From assembly GCF_014203395.1 (NCBI RefSeq), contig NZ_JACHIW010000002.1:1488001-1552000 (forward strand): a DNA stretch of 64,000 bases, in the 5' to 3' direction. Positions 43,479-53,700 of this stretch are shown here, piece by piece (within the stretch, counting starts at the first letter, position 1; each line of letters begins with the position of its first letter). Below the pieces are notes generated by a model. That model ran no database searches. It saw only the letters and a list, made by a program, of their open reading frames with translations, and was not told where the DNA came from. The translations under genes were made by a program, and so were the position numbers. The stretch is from Saccharopolyspora phatthalungensis. Lineage in GTDB: Bacteria > Actinomycetota > Actinomycetes > Mycobacteriales > Pseudonocardiaceae.

Positions 43479-44744
43479 ATGCGGCCACACGTCCCAGACG
43501 AACCAGCGCGGCTGAATGAACGCACGCCCCTATCGCGCCGCAGGCTGGCAGGACTGTTCGGGCTCGCCGCGAGCGCGGGCATGCTCGGGCTCGCGGGCTG
43601 CGGCACCAAGCTCGGCCAGATGCAGGCACTGGCCTCGGGCAGTGTCCCCGCGTCGCGTCCCGATGGTGTGCTCGGCGCGAACTTCAACGGCGACCCGCGC
43701 ACAGTCACCTTCCCCGAGCTGCGTGCGATCGACACCAGCTGGCTGCGCGGTTTCTACCCCATGCACGAGGCCGACAAGGGCGATCCCGCGCAGCAGCCGG
43801 AGATCCGCATGCTGCTCGACGCCGCCGACCGCGGTTACGGCACCACGCTGTCGCTGAAGTTCCAGAACAGAGAGCGGCCCATCCCGCGCCCGGGCTCGCC
43901 CGAGATGACCGCGGAACTCGCCCGGGTGGACAAGGTCCTGTCGGGAGTCCTGAACGAGGTAGACATCCTCACGATCGGCAACGAGCCGTTCCTGGAGACC
44001 CAGAAGAACGAGCGGGACAAGCGGCTCAACGAGTACTACGAGGCGATCACGCAGCACGTGATCGACCAGCGCACGCAGCGGTTCGGCCAGAACTCCCGGA
44101 CGCGGCTGTTCATGGGCGCGCTGAACCATCTCGACTCGCCGGACGGGCAGACTGCGTCCACCGCGCGCTGGGTGGACTACGCCCGCCGCACACCCGCCAT
44201 CGAAGGCGTGGACATCCACCCGCACGTGGATTCCCCGGCAGGCGTCGACAAGTACGTCGACTACGTGCTGCCCAAGCTGCGCAAGGATCAGTCCTTCCTG
44301 GTCACCGAGTTCTCCCTGGTGCGGTTCTGGAAGAGCAAGCTCACCGAGCCGGTCAGCGACGAGTTCGCCCGCCGTTACGGCTTCCGCCAGGGCACGCCGG
44401 TGTGGGAAGTGGTGCGCGCGGCGATCGACCATCCGGTCCCCCAGCAGCAGTGGAACGACTTCCTGTCCTCCAGCCCCTGGTACGAGCAGCACAAGCACTT
44501 CCTGCGGGACCAGGTGCAGCGGTTCCGCAATACCGGCAAGCTCGCGCTAGCCACCTACGGGATCGGGCAGGACGCAGCGATGGTGCGCGACTTCGGGCCG
44601 GACAAGACGCCCTGGCTGTTCAACAGCCTGTTCGCGTCCAAAACGGTGCAGCCGGGGCCCGACGGCCTGCCCGGGCGCGGCTACGCCTGGATCGAGGATT
44701 TCCGAGCGCTGCAACGGCAAGGCGACCACCGACTGGTGCGCTGA
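43479..44744 (+). CDS. Tat-exported lipoprotein, possible glycoside-hydrolase-like barrel
   Basis: This 421-residue protein has a twin-arginine-type signal (SRRRLAGLFGLAASAG) and lipobox LAGC (Cys near residue 41). The mature part reads like a (beta/alpha)8 glycosidase: GVLGANFNGDPRTVTF, DILTIGNEPFLE (possible acid/base Glu after Asn), VDIHPHVDS and SFLVTEFSLVRFWKS (possible nucleophile Glu). The family is not certain. GAGG lies before ATG 43479. It is a single gene ended by a strong hairpin. Confidence 0.75.
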   Translation: MRPHVPDEPARLNERTPLSRRRLAGLFGLAASAGMLGLAGCGTKLGQMQALASGSVPASRPDGVLGANFNGDPRTVTFPELRAIDTSWLRGFYPMHEADKGDPAQQPEIRMLLDAADRGYGTTLSLKFQNRERPIPRPGSPEMTAELARVDKVLSGVLNEVDILTIGNEPFLETQKNERDKRLNEYYEAITQHVIDQRTQRFGQNSRTRLFMGALNHLDSPDGQTASTARWVDYARRTPAIEGVDIHPHVDSPAGVDKYVDYVLPKLRKDQSFLVTEFSLVRFWKSKLTEPVSDEFARRYGFRQGTPVWEVVRAAIDHPVPQQQWNDFLSSSPWYEQHKHFLRDQVQRFRNTGKLALATYGIGQDAAMVRDFGPDKTPWLFNSLFASKTVQPGPDGLPGRGYAWIEDFRALQRQGDHRLVR

Positions 44745-44884
44745 GCGTTCCGCTCAGACTGAGACCCGATCCGATGCCGTTACGGCACGGCCGATGCCGC
44801 CGCCGACCTGAACACCGTGCGCGACCGCCTTCGGGTCGCCGCGATGGCCATTCACAACGCAGCGACCCAACCGACCGCGCGGTG

Positions 44885-44927
44885 CGACGCACGGTCTGCT
44901 CGACTGTGCCGAGCAGACCGTGCGTCG
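44885..44927. terminator. Strong bidirectional hairpin
   Basis: An 18-bp perfect stem (CGACGCACGGTCTGCTCG and its complement) with a 7-base loop lies between the lipoprotein gene and the convergent small-protein gene. It would terminate both. Confidence 0.85.
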
Positions 44928-44935
44928 AGGCGGTG

Positions 44936-45172
44936 TCATTCGTTGTCCAGCACGGTCCAGTCAGTGACGTAGAAATACTGCTGGTCGATCTCGCCCTCGA
45001 CTTCCACGAGATGGCCCGACAAGTAGTCCAGGCTCGTTGCCTGGAACGAATGCTCGCCGGGTCGGCGTACCACGTAGTCCTGCCCGCCGGAGTGCAGGAT
45101 GAGGGCGTCCTTCTCGCTCTTGGAGCCCACGTTGATTCGCTTGATCGAGAGCAAGCCGCGCAGCCGTGTCAC
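44936..45172 (-). CDS. Small hypothetical protein paired with the C25-like peptidase
   Basis: This 78-residue protein, starting at GTG 45172 only six bases after the peptidase stop, reads like a small beta-barrel: INVGSKSEKDALILHSGG, YVVRRPGEHSFQATSLDYL, GHLVEVEGEIDQQYFYV. The pattern recalls an OB-fold or similar binding domain, but no family is recognised. Tight coupling suggests it works with the peptidase, for example as inhibitor, adaptor or substrate. No signal peptide or membrane helix. Confidence 0.7.
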   Translation of the reverse strand: MTRLRGLLSIKRINVGSKSEKDALILHSGGQDYVVRRPGEHSFQATSLDYLSGHLVEVEGEIDQQYFYVTDWTVLDNE

Positions 45173-45178
45173 TGACGG

Positions 45179-46693
45179 TCACCGGGCCTCGGCCTCGTCC
45201 ACGGACACAACGGTTCCTTCCTGCTCGCGGACGATCACGATGACGCCGGTGTGCACGGGGGCGTCCGGGTCGCGCTGGCCGTGCAGCAGGTGAATACGCG
45301 GCGGCTGCCCGACTGCCTCTAGCACATCCCTGTCGCCCGTCCAGACCCCGGCGAACGAGGAAATGGTCAGCGAGGACAGTCCGTGGTTTTCGCCGATCTC
45401 ACGCAAGCGCGCCTCAAGCTCGGAGCTGCGTTCAGAGTCGGGAATCGGCACGGGCACCGAGACGCTTTGTTCCAGCGTGGTCGCGATCAGCTGGGCTTCC
45501 CGACGGCGCTCTGTCACGGCCGCGTGCATATCGGCCTCGGCCACTTTTTGCGGTGGTTTCACCGGCTTGAGCGAGGGGTCACCGAGCAGGATGAACTGCG
45601 CAAGCGTCTTCAGATCTATCCCATCGAGATGGGGCTTATTCTTCACATAGTCCTGCCGCGTCTTGAGCGTGGCATACCCCGTGGACTGGCCGTTGAGAAC
45701 TTCCTGGAAGGCGTACTGGACGATCAGATCGGCCCAGTCACACGAGGCACTCGGCCCGTAGGCAATAGTTGTGCTGCCGAGGACCATCGACGCACCTTGG
45801 AAGAGATAAGTGTTGCAGATAGCCATCCGCGTGCTGGCGTCTGGGGAGTAGAGGAGTGCACCGTAGCAGCACTCCGCTGTAACGATCGCCCCCTTGGTGA
45901 TGCCCTGGTCGATATCGCCGGCCTTAAGGGCTACGGGATAGTGGTAAGGATAGTCCTTGGATTGTCCGTACCATTGAGGGTCTTTGGCGGCCCCATGACA
46001 GTTAACGAAGTGGTTCACGGGAACCAGAGCTGCCTTTTCCCACGGCGATCCCTTAGGCGGAACCAAGTTGACCTTGTCGGAGCTGCCGAAGATCTGGGCC
46101 GCGTTCTTCGTGCTCGACCCCTCCCATTTTTCGGTGGAAAGGCCGAAGTATTCGGTACTTTTCTCAAGTGGAGCTGCGCTGGCGGCACCCTTGATGAGGC
46201 TGACCAGGTAGGACGAATCAGAGCTTTCCGTGATATCCGGGAGTCGGCCGACCACCCGACTGGCACTTGTGTACTTCGCAGGATCCTTACCTCCAGCAGC
46301 ATAGGAGGTCTCGCACGCATACGGCAGATCACTGGGAACCCAACGATCGGTGTCGCCTTCTTTGGAATTATAAACAGGGTTTGTCAGTTCCACGTGGGGG
46401 ACGACGTCGTAGCTGCCCAGGATCATCAGATAGGCAGGCTTGGAGAATGTGAACACCGCGTCGACGGCGTCCTTGTTCTGCTTATCATCCGTACTGTCCG
46501 TCACTACCGGTGCTTTATACTTGTCCATTTCTTGCTTGTTGCTCATGTCCACCACGGTGGTGGTGATGCCACGCTTCTCATCCGCCTTGATGAGATTTTC
46601 GAGCTCATTTTGCACAACCTTGAGGCCTGATTCTTTGTACTTTTTCAGCAGGACGGAGTTATTGGTGACAACCAACTTGACTACATTGCCCAT
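45179..46693 (-). CDS. Gingipain-like (C25, clan CD) cysteine peptidase
   Basis: This 504-residue protein shows the clan CD layout: a central strand ending VNHFVNCHGA (His233-Gly234) followed by VTAECCYGALL (Cys275/276). VPSDLPYACE near 119 and RVVGRLPD near 146 correspond to the conserved substrate-binding parts of peptidase family C25. No signal peptide is seen, so it seems to act inside the cell, unlike gingipains. The last 120 residues (from about VAEADMHAAV) form a separate domain. Codons are clearly more AT-rich than in the neighbours, which suggests transfer. AAGGA precedes the ATG; a group II intron ends about 20 bases upstream. Confidence 0.8.
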   Translation of the reverse strand: MGNVVKLVVTNNSVLLKKYKESGLKVVQNELENLIKADEKRGITTTVVDMSNKQEMDKYKAPVVTDSTDDKQNKDAVDAVFTFSKPAYLMILGSYDVVPHVELTNPVYNSKEGDTDRWVPSDLPYACETSYAAGGKDPAKYTSASRVVGRLPDITESSDSSYLVSLIKGAASAAPLEKSTEYFGLSTEKWEGSSTKNAAQIFGSSDKVNLVPPKGSPWEKAALVPVNHFVNCHGAAKDPQWYGQSKDYPYHYPVALKAGDIDQGITKGAIVTAECCYGALLYSPDASTRMAICNTYLFQGASMVLGSTTIAYGPSASCDWADLIVQYAFQEVLNGQSTGYATLKTRQDYVKNKPHLDGIDLKTLAQFILLGDPSLKPVKPPQKVAEADMHAAVTERRREAQLIATTLEQSVSVPVPIPDSERSSELEARLREIGENHGLSSLTISSFAGVWTGDRDVLEAVGQPPRIHLLHGQRDPDAPVHTGVIVIVREQEGTVVSVDEAEAR

Positions 46694-46768
46694 GACACAA
46701 TCCTTATCTTAGTAGGGTCGGAGACTGGCGCGGTGGCATAACGCTCCGTTTCCAGTCCCCGCCGCATC

Positions 46769-46802
46769 AAACCGTGCATGCGGTTCTCCCGCACACGGCT
46801 TT
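46769..46802 (-). ncRNA. Group II intron domain V
   Basis: On the minus strand the 34 bases AAAGCCGTGTGCGGGAG followed by AACCGCATGCACGGTTT fold as domain V. It has the AGC catalytic triad near the 5' side, a GAGA-type tetraloop and a near-symmetric stem. It lies just after the maturase stop, as expected. Confidence 0.85.
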
Positions 46803-46812
46803 CCGACATCGT

Positions 46813-48174
46813 TCACCGACTGGCATGCACCGTCGCCCTGCGCACGGTCCCGGTCAAGCGGTAGACCCCGAGCCGGGTGACCCACCCATAAGTGAAGCGG
46901 GTGGTCCAGTTCCGGCCCCTGAGGCCATGTTTGCGGCTGGCGAGGATCGCCAACCGCTCGTGGACGTAGCCATCGACAGCGTTGAACTTCCGCCCGGAGT
47001 TCCCGTTACGGAAATAGCCACCCCACCCGCGTAGTACGGAGTTGAGGTCGGCGACCACCGCGGACAGCGGCCGGACCGCCTTCGAACACGCGGTCGCCGC
47101 GCGGACTTTGTCCCGCAGCACCCGCATCGCTCGCGCCGAGGGCCAGCGTTGCAGGTAGAACCTGCCCCGCCATCTCCACGATTCCATTTTCCGGTGGTGG
47201 AATCCGAGAAACTCGAAGCCCTGCCCGCCCCTGGTGAGGCAGACGATGCCGGACTTCTCCGGGTGCAACCGCATCCCGAGCCGTTCCAGCACCCTCGCGG
47301 CCAATTCACGCGCCTGCTCGGCGCGCTGCCTGGTCGGCGACAAGACCACGAAGTCATCGCAGTAGCGCACCAAGATCCCCAACCGGCGGCCCTCGTGCTG
47401 CCATGCCTCATCCAGCACGTGCAACGCAATGTTGGCCATCAACGGGGAAATCGGCGAGCCCTGCGGGGTTCCCGCCCCGGTCGGGGAAGTCACCCCGCCC
47501 TCCAGGATTCCCATCCTCAGCCAGGACCGCAGCAGCTTGAGCATCGACCGGTCCGCCACCCGGCGGGCCACCTCGTTGAGCAAGGCGTCATGCCCGATCG
47601 TGCCGAAACAGTCCCGGATGTCGGCCTCGAATACCCATTCGCGACCCTGGTTCGCTGCGACGCGCACGGCCTCGCACGCGTCTATCGCGGATCGCTTGGG
47701 CCGGAACCCGTAGCTGGCCTCGGTGAACTGGGCCTCGAAGACCGGTTCGAGCACCAGCTTCGCGGCCATCATCACCACCCGGTCGGCCACGGTGGGGATC
47801 GACAACGGCCGGAACTCCCCCGGCCGCCCCGGCTTGGGAATCTGGACCCGCCGCAGCGCTGACGGACGATAGCTATGCGTCCGCAGTCGCTCCGCCAGGC
47901 CCTGGAGGAACGCTTCCACCCCCGCGGCCGCCACCGCGTCGACGGTCACCCCGTCCACCCCGGCGGCTCCCCGGTTCGTACTCACTCCGATCCAAGCCCG
48001 CCACAAGACGTCCATGCGGTGGACGTGGCCATACAAGGCATGAAACCGGCGTTCGGGTTCTTGCTTGGCACAGCGGTATAGCGTCCACTGCAAGGCTCGG
48101 ACCTTGTCCAGAGGACGCCGCTGCTCGCGGCCCGTGTCCTCCCGGCGGGCGGAACTAGCCGATACGGCACTCAC
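46813..48174 (-). CDS. ltrA: Group II intron reverse transcriptase/maturase
   Basis: This 453-residue LtrA-like protein has RT blocks with IPKPGRPGEFRPLSIPTVADR, EASYGFRPKRSAIDA, GTPQGSPISPLMANI and the catalytic RYCDDFVVL (YCDD instead of the usual YADD). A maturase domain follows (LNSVLRGWGGYFRNGNS). No HNH endonuclease domain is present. GTG 48174 follows GGGAGGGA. The protein splices and mobilises the surrounding intron. No stop or shift is seen, so it may be active. Confidence 0.93.
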   Translation of the reverse strand: MSAVSASSARREDTGREQRRPLDKVRALQWTLYRCAKQEPERRFHALYGHVHRMDVLWRAWIGVSTNRGAAGVDGVTVDAVAAAGVEAFLQGLAERLRTHSYRPSALRRVQIPKPGRPGEFRPLSIPTVADRVVMMAAKLVLEPVFEAQFTEASYGFRPKRSAIDACEAVRVAANQGREWVFEADIRDCFGTIGHDALLNEVARRVADRSMLKLLRSWLRMGILEGGVTSPTGAGTPQGSPISPLMANIALHVLDEAWQHEGRRLGILVRYCDDFVVLSPTRQRAEQARELAARVLERLGMRLHPEKSGIVCLTRGGQGFEFLGFHHRKMESWRWRGRFYLQRWPSARAMRVLRDKVRAATACSKAVRPLSAVVADLNSVLRGWGGYFRNGNSGRKFNAVDGYVHERLAILASRKHGLRGRNWTTRFTYGWVTRLGVYRLTGTVRRATVHASR

Positions 48175-48761
48175 CCGAGTCCCTCCCTGTTCGCGGATCG
48201 CGTCGATGAAGTAGGGGCCCTTCGCTCCCAGCGGGTTGTGTTGTCCCGCCGATCGGCACTACTACTGCCCCCTCCGACTGCCTCTCGACAGCCCGCCACT
48301 TCCCGGTTCCGCCGGTTATAGGCAAGCCACGCTTCCCACGCCGCATGCGTGGGGCCGAGGAGGCTCTCTCCAGTTCCCAGGCCAACCTTCCGACCATTCC
48401 ACGCCCCTTACGCCGGGAGGTTCCTCGGCGACCGCTCCAGGTCCAAGATCGCCTTCCATGGCCTTCGCCGTTCAAGCACAGGCTCGGCTCCTCCTTGGTC
48501 CCCGTCATCGCTGACAGGGCTTAAATAACGACGCTGCAGGCTTCACTTGATGTTGCGGACTGGCCGGTTGCACGCCCCCGAAGGGCGCTTGTCACTCCAC
48601 TTCGACGCCGACCTCTCGATCGACGCCGGGAGTCAGCTACCGAGGACCCTGGCGTCTCCCCGGACCGGACTCACACCGGCTGGCTGCCCTGAGCTTGTCG
48701 CCCGGTTACATCTGTTCACATCCCTTCTGAGCTGCGATGACGCCCGGACTGCTGGACGTAC

Positions 48762-50324
48762 GCTTGTTGTTTAACCTGTGCGGTTTTGGTGTTGTTGGAG
48801 GGTGAGGTTGCGTTTGATGGTCTTGCCGACATCGTGACGGGTGGCGCGGTGGGTGTTGGGGGAGCCGGGTGGGCGTCCGGGACCGGGTCGGGAGGGTTTC
48901 GGTGCGGCTGCCGGGTGACCGGCCTTCGCGCGGATGTTGCGAAACCCTCGCCGGACGCGGGCGGGAGTCAGCCGGCGGGGCTCGGTGACCGGTTTTTCCC
49001 AGGGGCGTCGAAGGTCTTCGGTGATGGGGCGGGCGAGGCGTAGTTGCGTGTGGGCGACCAGGATCAGCCAGGTCCAGCGATCGGCCGAGTCGGGTGCCCG
49101 CAGTTTCGGGCGGGTCCATCCGAGGGTTTGCTTGAGAAGTCGGAAGGTGTGTTCGAGGTCGAACCGGCGTAGGAACGCCTGCCAGAGCAGATCAACCAAC
49201 TCGGCGCTGGCGCCGGTGACCGAGGACCACAGCCACACCGGTGTGGGGTCCCGATCGCCGGGCAGGTGTTCGACCTGCAAACGGATCACGGTGCCCTCGA
49301 CGAGGGGCAGCTCGCCCTCATGGTCCAGCCAGGGGCCGCGGTGGGTCAGGCGCGGGTGCAGCCGGTCCCAGGCCCGCGCCTGGGCGTGTCCGTAGCGGGT
49401 GGTGTCGGTGTCGGTGGTGTGGTCGGGGGCATGCCAGCTGTTCTGGTCGGCCAGGGTGAACACGCCGCCGTGCTTGTGCGGACGCCCGATGGTCCCCGGC
49501 GGCCGGGGCGGTGCGGGCCGCAGCATGACGCGGTCGGAACGGATTCTGCCCACCAGCTCGACGGGCAGATCGGCCAGAACGAAGGCCAGCCGGGTCACGT
49601 CGTAGCCGGCGTCGGCCACGATCAGGATGTGTGGATCGCCAGGCTGCCAGTGTCCGGCGTCGATGATCCGGCCCACGACCTCACGCAGTTGAGCGGCGGT
49701 GACCGCGGTGGCATCGTCGGCGGGCCCCAGCCGTACCGCGTCGAGGATCGCCGTCCAGGAGGTACGCCCGGTCTCCAGCGCGGCGACAAAGGAGTAGGGC
49801 CAGCCCGGGATGAACTGCGAGGCACTACGGGAGCGGCCATAGACATGGCAGAACAACCGCTCAGGGCTGCACGCGGCGTCCGGACGCAGCCAGGGTGAGA
49901 CGTCCACGGCCAGGGCGATCCGCCCGTCCGCGGCGCGCGGTAAGGGGAGCTCGGCCAGGGCGGTGCGTAACCGGCCGACCTCGATGCTGCCATGGTTGAT
50001 CGCGTCGTAGCCAGCACCATGCCCGCGCCTATGCTCCGCGGTAAGGGACAGTTCGGCCAGGCTGGTCACCGGCCCCGCAGTGCACAGCACCGCGTCGGTC
50101 AGCTCGAACAACGCATCCCCCCGCCTGGTCAGACACTCGTCGTAGAACCGCTGGCGGAACCCGGACAGCTCCCCGAACGCATCGGCCTGGCCGGTGTCGT
50201 GCACACTGATCATCGAAGCCCTTGGTTGTGATCTTCCTTCTGTCGCAAGAGGAATGATCAACCAAGGGCTTCGTCCGTGATCAACTGGGGGCACACCCCA
50301 GCGCTACCTGGTTAAACAACAAGC
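48762..50324 (-). mobile_element. Insertion sequence with perfect 15-bp terminal inverted repeats
   Basis: GCTTGTTGTTTAACC at 48762-48776 is repeated inverted and exactly at 50310-50324. The 1563-bp element carries one transposase, whose TAA stop lies inside the left repeat. No clear target duplication could be seen. It lies only 42 bases from the presumed 5' end of the group II intron. Confidence 0.85.
48771..50213 (-). CDS. IS4/IS701-like transposase
   Basis: This 480-residue DDE transposase starts MISVHDTGQADAFGELSGFR. The catalytic acidic residues are visible in IALAVDVSPWLRPDA (Asp), HILIVADAGYDVTRL (Asp) and RRFDLEHTFRLLKQTLGW (Glu in the YREK-like block). The family is very common in actinomycetes. 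The C-terminal basic tail (KPSRPGPGRPPGSPNTH) is usual. ATG 50213 is preferred over a longer frame that would include IS-flank sequence. Confidence 0.9.
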   Translation of the reverse strand: MISVHDTGQADAFGELSGFRQRFYDECLTRRGDALFELTDAVLCTAGPVTSLAELSLTAEHRRGHGAGYDAINHGSIEVGRLRTALAELPLPRAADGRIALAVDVSPWLRPDAACSPERLFCHVYGRSRSASQFIPGWPYSFVAALETGRTSWTAILDAVRLGPADDATAVTAAQLREVVGRIIDAGHWQPGDPHILIVADAGYDVTRLAFVLADLPVELVGRIRSDRVMLRPAPPRPPGTIGRPHKHGGVFTLADQNSWHAPDHTTDTDTTRYGHAQARAWDRLHPRLTHRGPWLDHEGELPLVEGTVIRLQVEHLPGDRDPTPVWLWSSVTGASAELVDLLWQAFLRRFDLEHTFRLLKQTLGWTRPKLRAPDSADRWTWLILVAHTQLRLARPITEDLRRPWEKPVTEPRRLTPARVRRGFRNIRAKAGHPAAAPKPSRPGPGRPPGSPNTHRATRHDVGKTIKRNLTLQQHQNRTG

Positions 50325-50770
50325 TTAGGTGACAGCTGGCCGTGTGGCCTCCGGTAACGCAAATCGGCCGCCGCACCATCACCGCGCGTTCAAACCCTGA
50401 TCGCGATGTCCTCATTGCTCATGGGAATCTCTATTCCCGTCGGCCCATCGAGGCAGCGTTCCATGCCGGTGCGGTAACGTGATGTCCATACCGATACCCG
50501 CACCAACATCAGCTAGTCATCCTCAACACGGACGACCCCTGACCGATTCTCACAGGAACAGAATGTGAGCAAACTCCTCACCACGAGTAGCGCCCCGGCG
50601 GCAGCGCCGATGCGACCTTTGAAAACATTCATCAGCTCCCTGACGACAGGAGACCACCCGCACATCTATCGCGCCAGTCGGTTGGTGTACCCCACATTGG
50701 CCAATCTGCGCTACTGAACGTGAGAATCACAGGCTCGCCCACTGAGATCAACGCACGCCCCTACGGCTTG
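50325..50770. other. Spacer between the IS and the end of the giant gene
   Basis: These 446 bases hold no supported gene. They are more AT-rich than the giant gene, like the peptidase gene beyond the IS and intron, and could be the original leader of the peptidase operon. Confidence 0.45.
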
Positions 50771-53700
50771 TCATCCACTAGCCCGGGGCCGCCCCGCCCC
50801 GCCATCCTCAGTCTTGATTTCCGCAAGCCGGGACTTACCCCACGCCTTGCTCTTCCCGAACTTCTTCCCCAACGCCGCACCGCTGTAGGGCTCGCCCGCA
50901 TCACGAGCACGACGCGCCTCCGCCCGCGCCTCCGCCCGCGCCTGCGCCCACTCCCGCACCAGCACAGCTGGCCGCGCCGCAGCACCCTCATCCCTTATCT
51001 CCACAAGTCGTGCTCGGCCCCACGACCGGCCCTTCCCGAACTTCTTCCCCAACGCCGCACCGCTGTAGGGCTCGCCCGCATCACGAGCACGACGCGCCTC
51101 CACCCGCGCAGCCTCATGCAACGACTCGGCACGCTCAATCTGCTCGGCCGCCTCCACCGCTCCCGGTGCCGGATCCACCGCCACACCACCGGGCTCCGCA
51201 GCCTCACCGCCGAACTCCGCCAGCAACTCCGCGGCACCTCCATCCGCCGAACCCACAGCGCTGGTACCGCGATCAACCACGCCCACATCCAACCCGAACC
51301 CGAAGAACTCCACGCCATGCCGATCCACATAACCCTCACCAGCCACCAAATCCGCGACATCCCCACCCCCCGCTTCATCAACATCCCACGGCGACGGCTC
51401 CACCCCGGACAAGCCACCAAAGGCCGCACTGCTGCCCCCGACCTCTGGCAATTCCGGGAGACCCGGCAGAACCGAGGACCTACGACCCGTACCCTCGCCC
51501 GAACCATCGCCAAGACCTTGCTTACGCCCGCTGCTCTCACCAGCCGAATCCACTGCTCCGACGCCAAAATCAGCCCCGTCCAGATCGAAGTCCGCATCGA
51601 AAGCGAACAACCCCGCGTCATCCGGCCCCGTCCCCGCCGCATCACCCCACGACCACCACCCCCCAACGCCCGGCGAATCCACTGCGGACTCGGCGGCCGT
51701 AGCACCGACCTGACCGCTGACCGCAAAATCCTCCGACACCGGTACGTCCGACTGGGGATCCTGCTCCGGCAAAGGCGGCCGACCCGCATCACCCTCGGCC
51801 CTGATTCCCGCAAGCAGGCGCGCCCCCCATGCCATACTCTTCCCGAACTTCGCCGCCAATGCCTTACCCGTGTAGGGCTCACCCGCGTCACGGGCACGAC
51901 GCGCCTCCACCCGCGCCGCCTCCCGCACCTGCCTCGCCGCCGGCTCCCGCACAGCCGACCCGGTCGCACCATCCGTATCCTTGATCTCGGCAAGTCGATG
52001 CTGTCCCCACGCCGTGCTCTTCCCGAATTTCTCGGCCAACTTGGGAGCGGTGTAGGGTTCACCCGCGTCACGAGCACGACGCGCCTCCACCCGCGCCGCC
52101 TCCCGCTCCTGCGCCCACTCACGCTCCTCTGCCCGCAAGGTTCGCCGGGCCCCGCCGCCCTGAGCATTGATTTCCACGAGCCGGGATTTACCCCACGCCT
52201 CGCTCATCCCGAACTTCTCCCCCAACGCCTTACCGGTGTAGAACTCACCCGCATCACGAGCACGACGCGCCTCCACCCGCGCATCCTCCCGCAACTGCTC
52301 CCCCGCCGGCCCCCTTGCGACCAACCCGGTCGCACCACGCTTACTCCCGGCGTTTCCCCTCCTCTCGCTCTTCCCGAACTTCCCCACCGTTTCACCGGTG
52401 TGGGGCTCACCCGCATCACGAGCACGACGCGCCTGCGCACGCCCTGCCTCCCGCAACCGCTCCGCCTCCTTCCCCCGCACAGCCAACCGGGTCGCATCGC
52501 CCTCAGACTCGATCTCACCAAGCCGATCCCGCCCCCACCACCTGCTCTTGCCGAACTTCTCCCCAAGCGTGGCACCGGTGTGGGGCTCACCCGCATCACG
52601 AGCACGACGCGCCTCCGCACGCGCTGCCTCGTTCATATCCGCCCGCTCCTGCTCCACTTTTCGCAAGGCCCGCGACGTGCCACTCGCACCAATCTCCGCA
52701 AGCCGCTCCCTACCCCACGACGCGCCCATTCCGAACTTCTTCCCCAACGCCGCAGCGGTGCCGGGCCCACTATTCGGCGTCTCGGCCGCCGATTCCGGCG
52801 CCGCGTCAACGGTTTCGAACGCAGCACCCGCATAGGTCGAACCCGTTCCGCGAGGACGACGATCAGTCGTGTCCGCGCCTAAGCCCCGCACCGCCAGTGC
52901 TCCCGGATTCAGGTACCCGCCGGCCGCCTCCAGGTTCAGAGCACCCGCAATCGGCACCTCATCAACACCCCACGACCACGGCGCAACCTCCGGCAAGCTC
53001 CCATCGGACGCCAAGTCGCCGACCGCACTGCGGTACCCGAATTCCCACGAGGCCAGGAAATCCGCTTCCGGGCTCGGCCCATCATCCGGCCCCGCCCCCG
53101 GCGCATCACTCCACGACGGTTCCGCAATATCCGCCGAATCCAACCCAGACTCAACGGCCGGATCAAACACCCATGTCGCTGGAACACCCGGCCCCTCATC
53201 GGCTACGGATTCTTCGGGCACCGGTGTCGCTGCCCGGGGACCCGGTCCCGCACCGGCACGAATTCCCAACCCCGTACCCTGCGTACCAAGTCTGGCCGCC
53301 AACTCCCGGGAAAACCGCACCGCCTCGTCACGGCCCACCGCATCAACCCGCACCGCAACCAAAGCCACCACATCCTCCAGCGACACGGCCGCATCGCCAC
53401 GCGCCAACGCCACCACATTATGTGTGGCACGCACAATCCCTACCGCCGCATCGCGCGCCCCACCCACCAACCGAGCCCACTCAACCTCCGTCCGCAAGAC
53501 CGACTCCGACCACCCCGCCACGCCGCCCGGCTGCGGCCACTCCAGGTCACCCGCACCTGACACGTCGCCGACATCCCATCCGGCCTCCCACGACCAGCTC
53601 GCCGCCGTCGGGTCCGCGGCGACACCTCCGGCCACACTGTCGCCCGAAAGTTCCGGCAAAGTCGGGAAGTCCGCCTCCAGGCCGGATTCCACCGGCTGCG

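Larger units (their letters stand above)
46712..48719 (-). mobile_element. Group II intron (approximate boundaries)
   Basis: The element runs on the minus strand from about 48719 (GTGAACAGATG) to about 46712. It contains a structured 5' RNA region of about 540 bases, a reverse transcriptase gene, a canonical domain V hairpin at 46802-46769 and a domain VI-like stem (GGGACTGG with CCAGTCTCC) before the 3' end. Boundaries are estimated by eye; the 5' end differs from the GTGYG consensus. It has inserted directly in front of the peptidase gene. Confidence 0.75.

Noticed and set aside
48762..50324. Target-site duplication of the second IS
   Set aside because: Flanks GGACGTAC and TTAGGTGA share no convincing direct repeat.
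50720..52882. A 720-codon plus-strand frame opposite the giant gene, and similar ones at 52315-53955, 53723-55147 and 55663-57012
   Set aside because: They are low-complexity Arg/Pro/Thr-rich text created by the repeats and GC bias on the opposite strand of the giant gene; no family text or ribosome sites.
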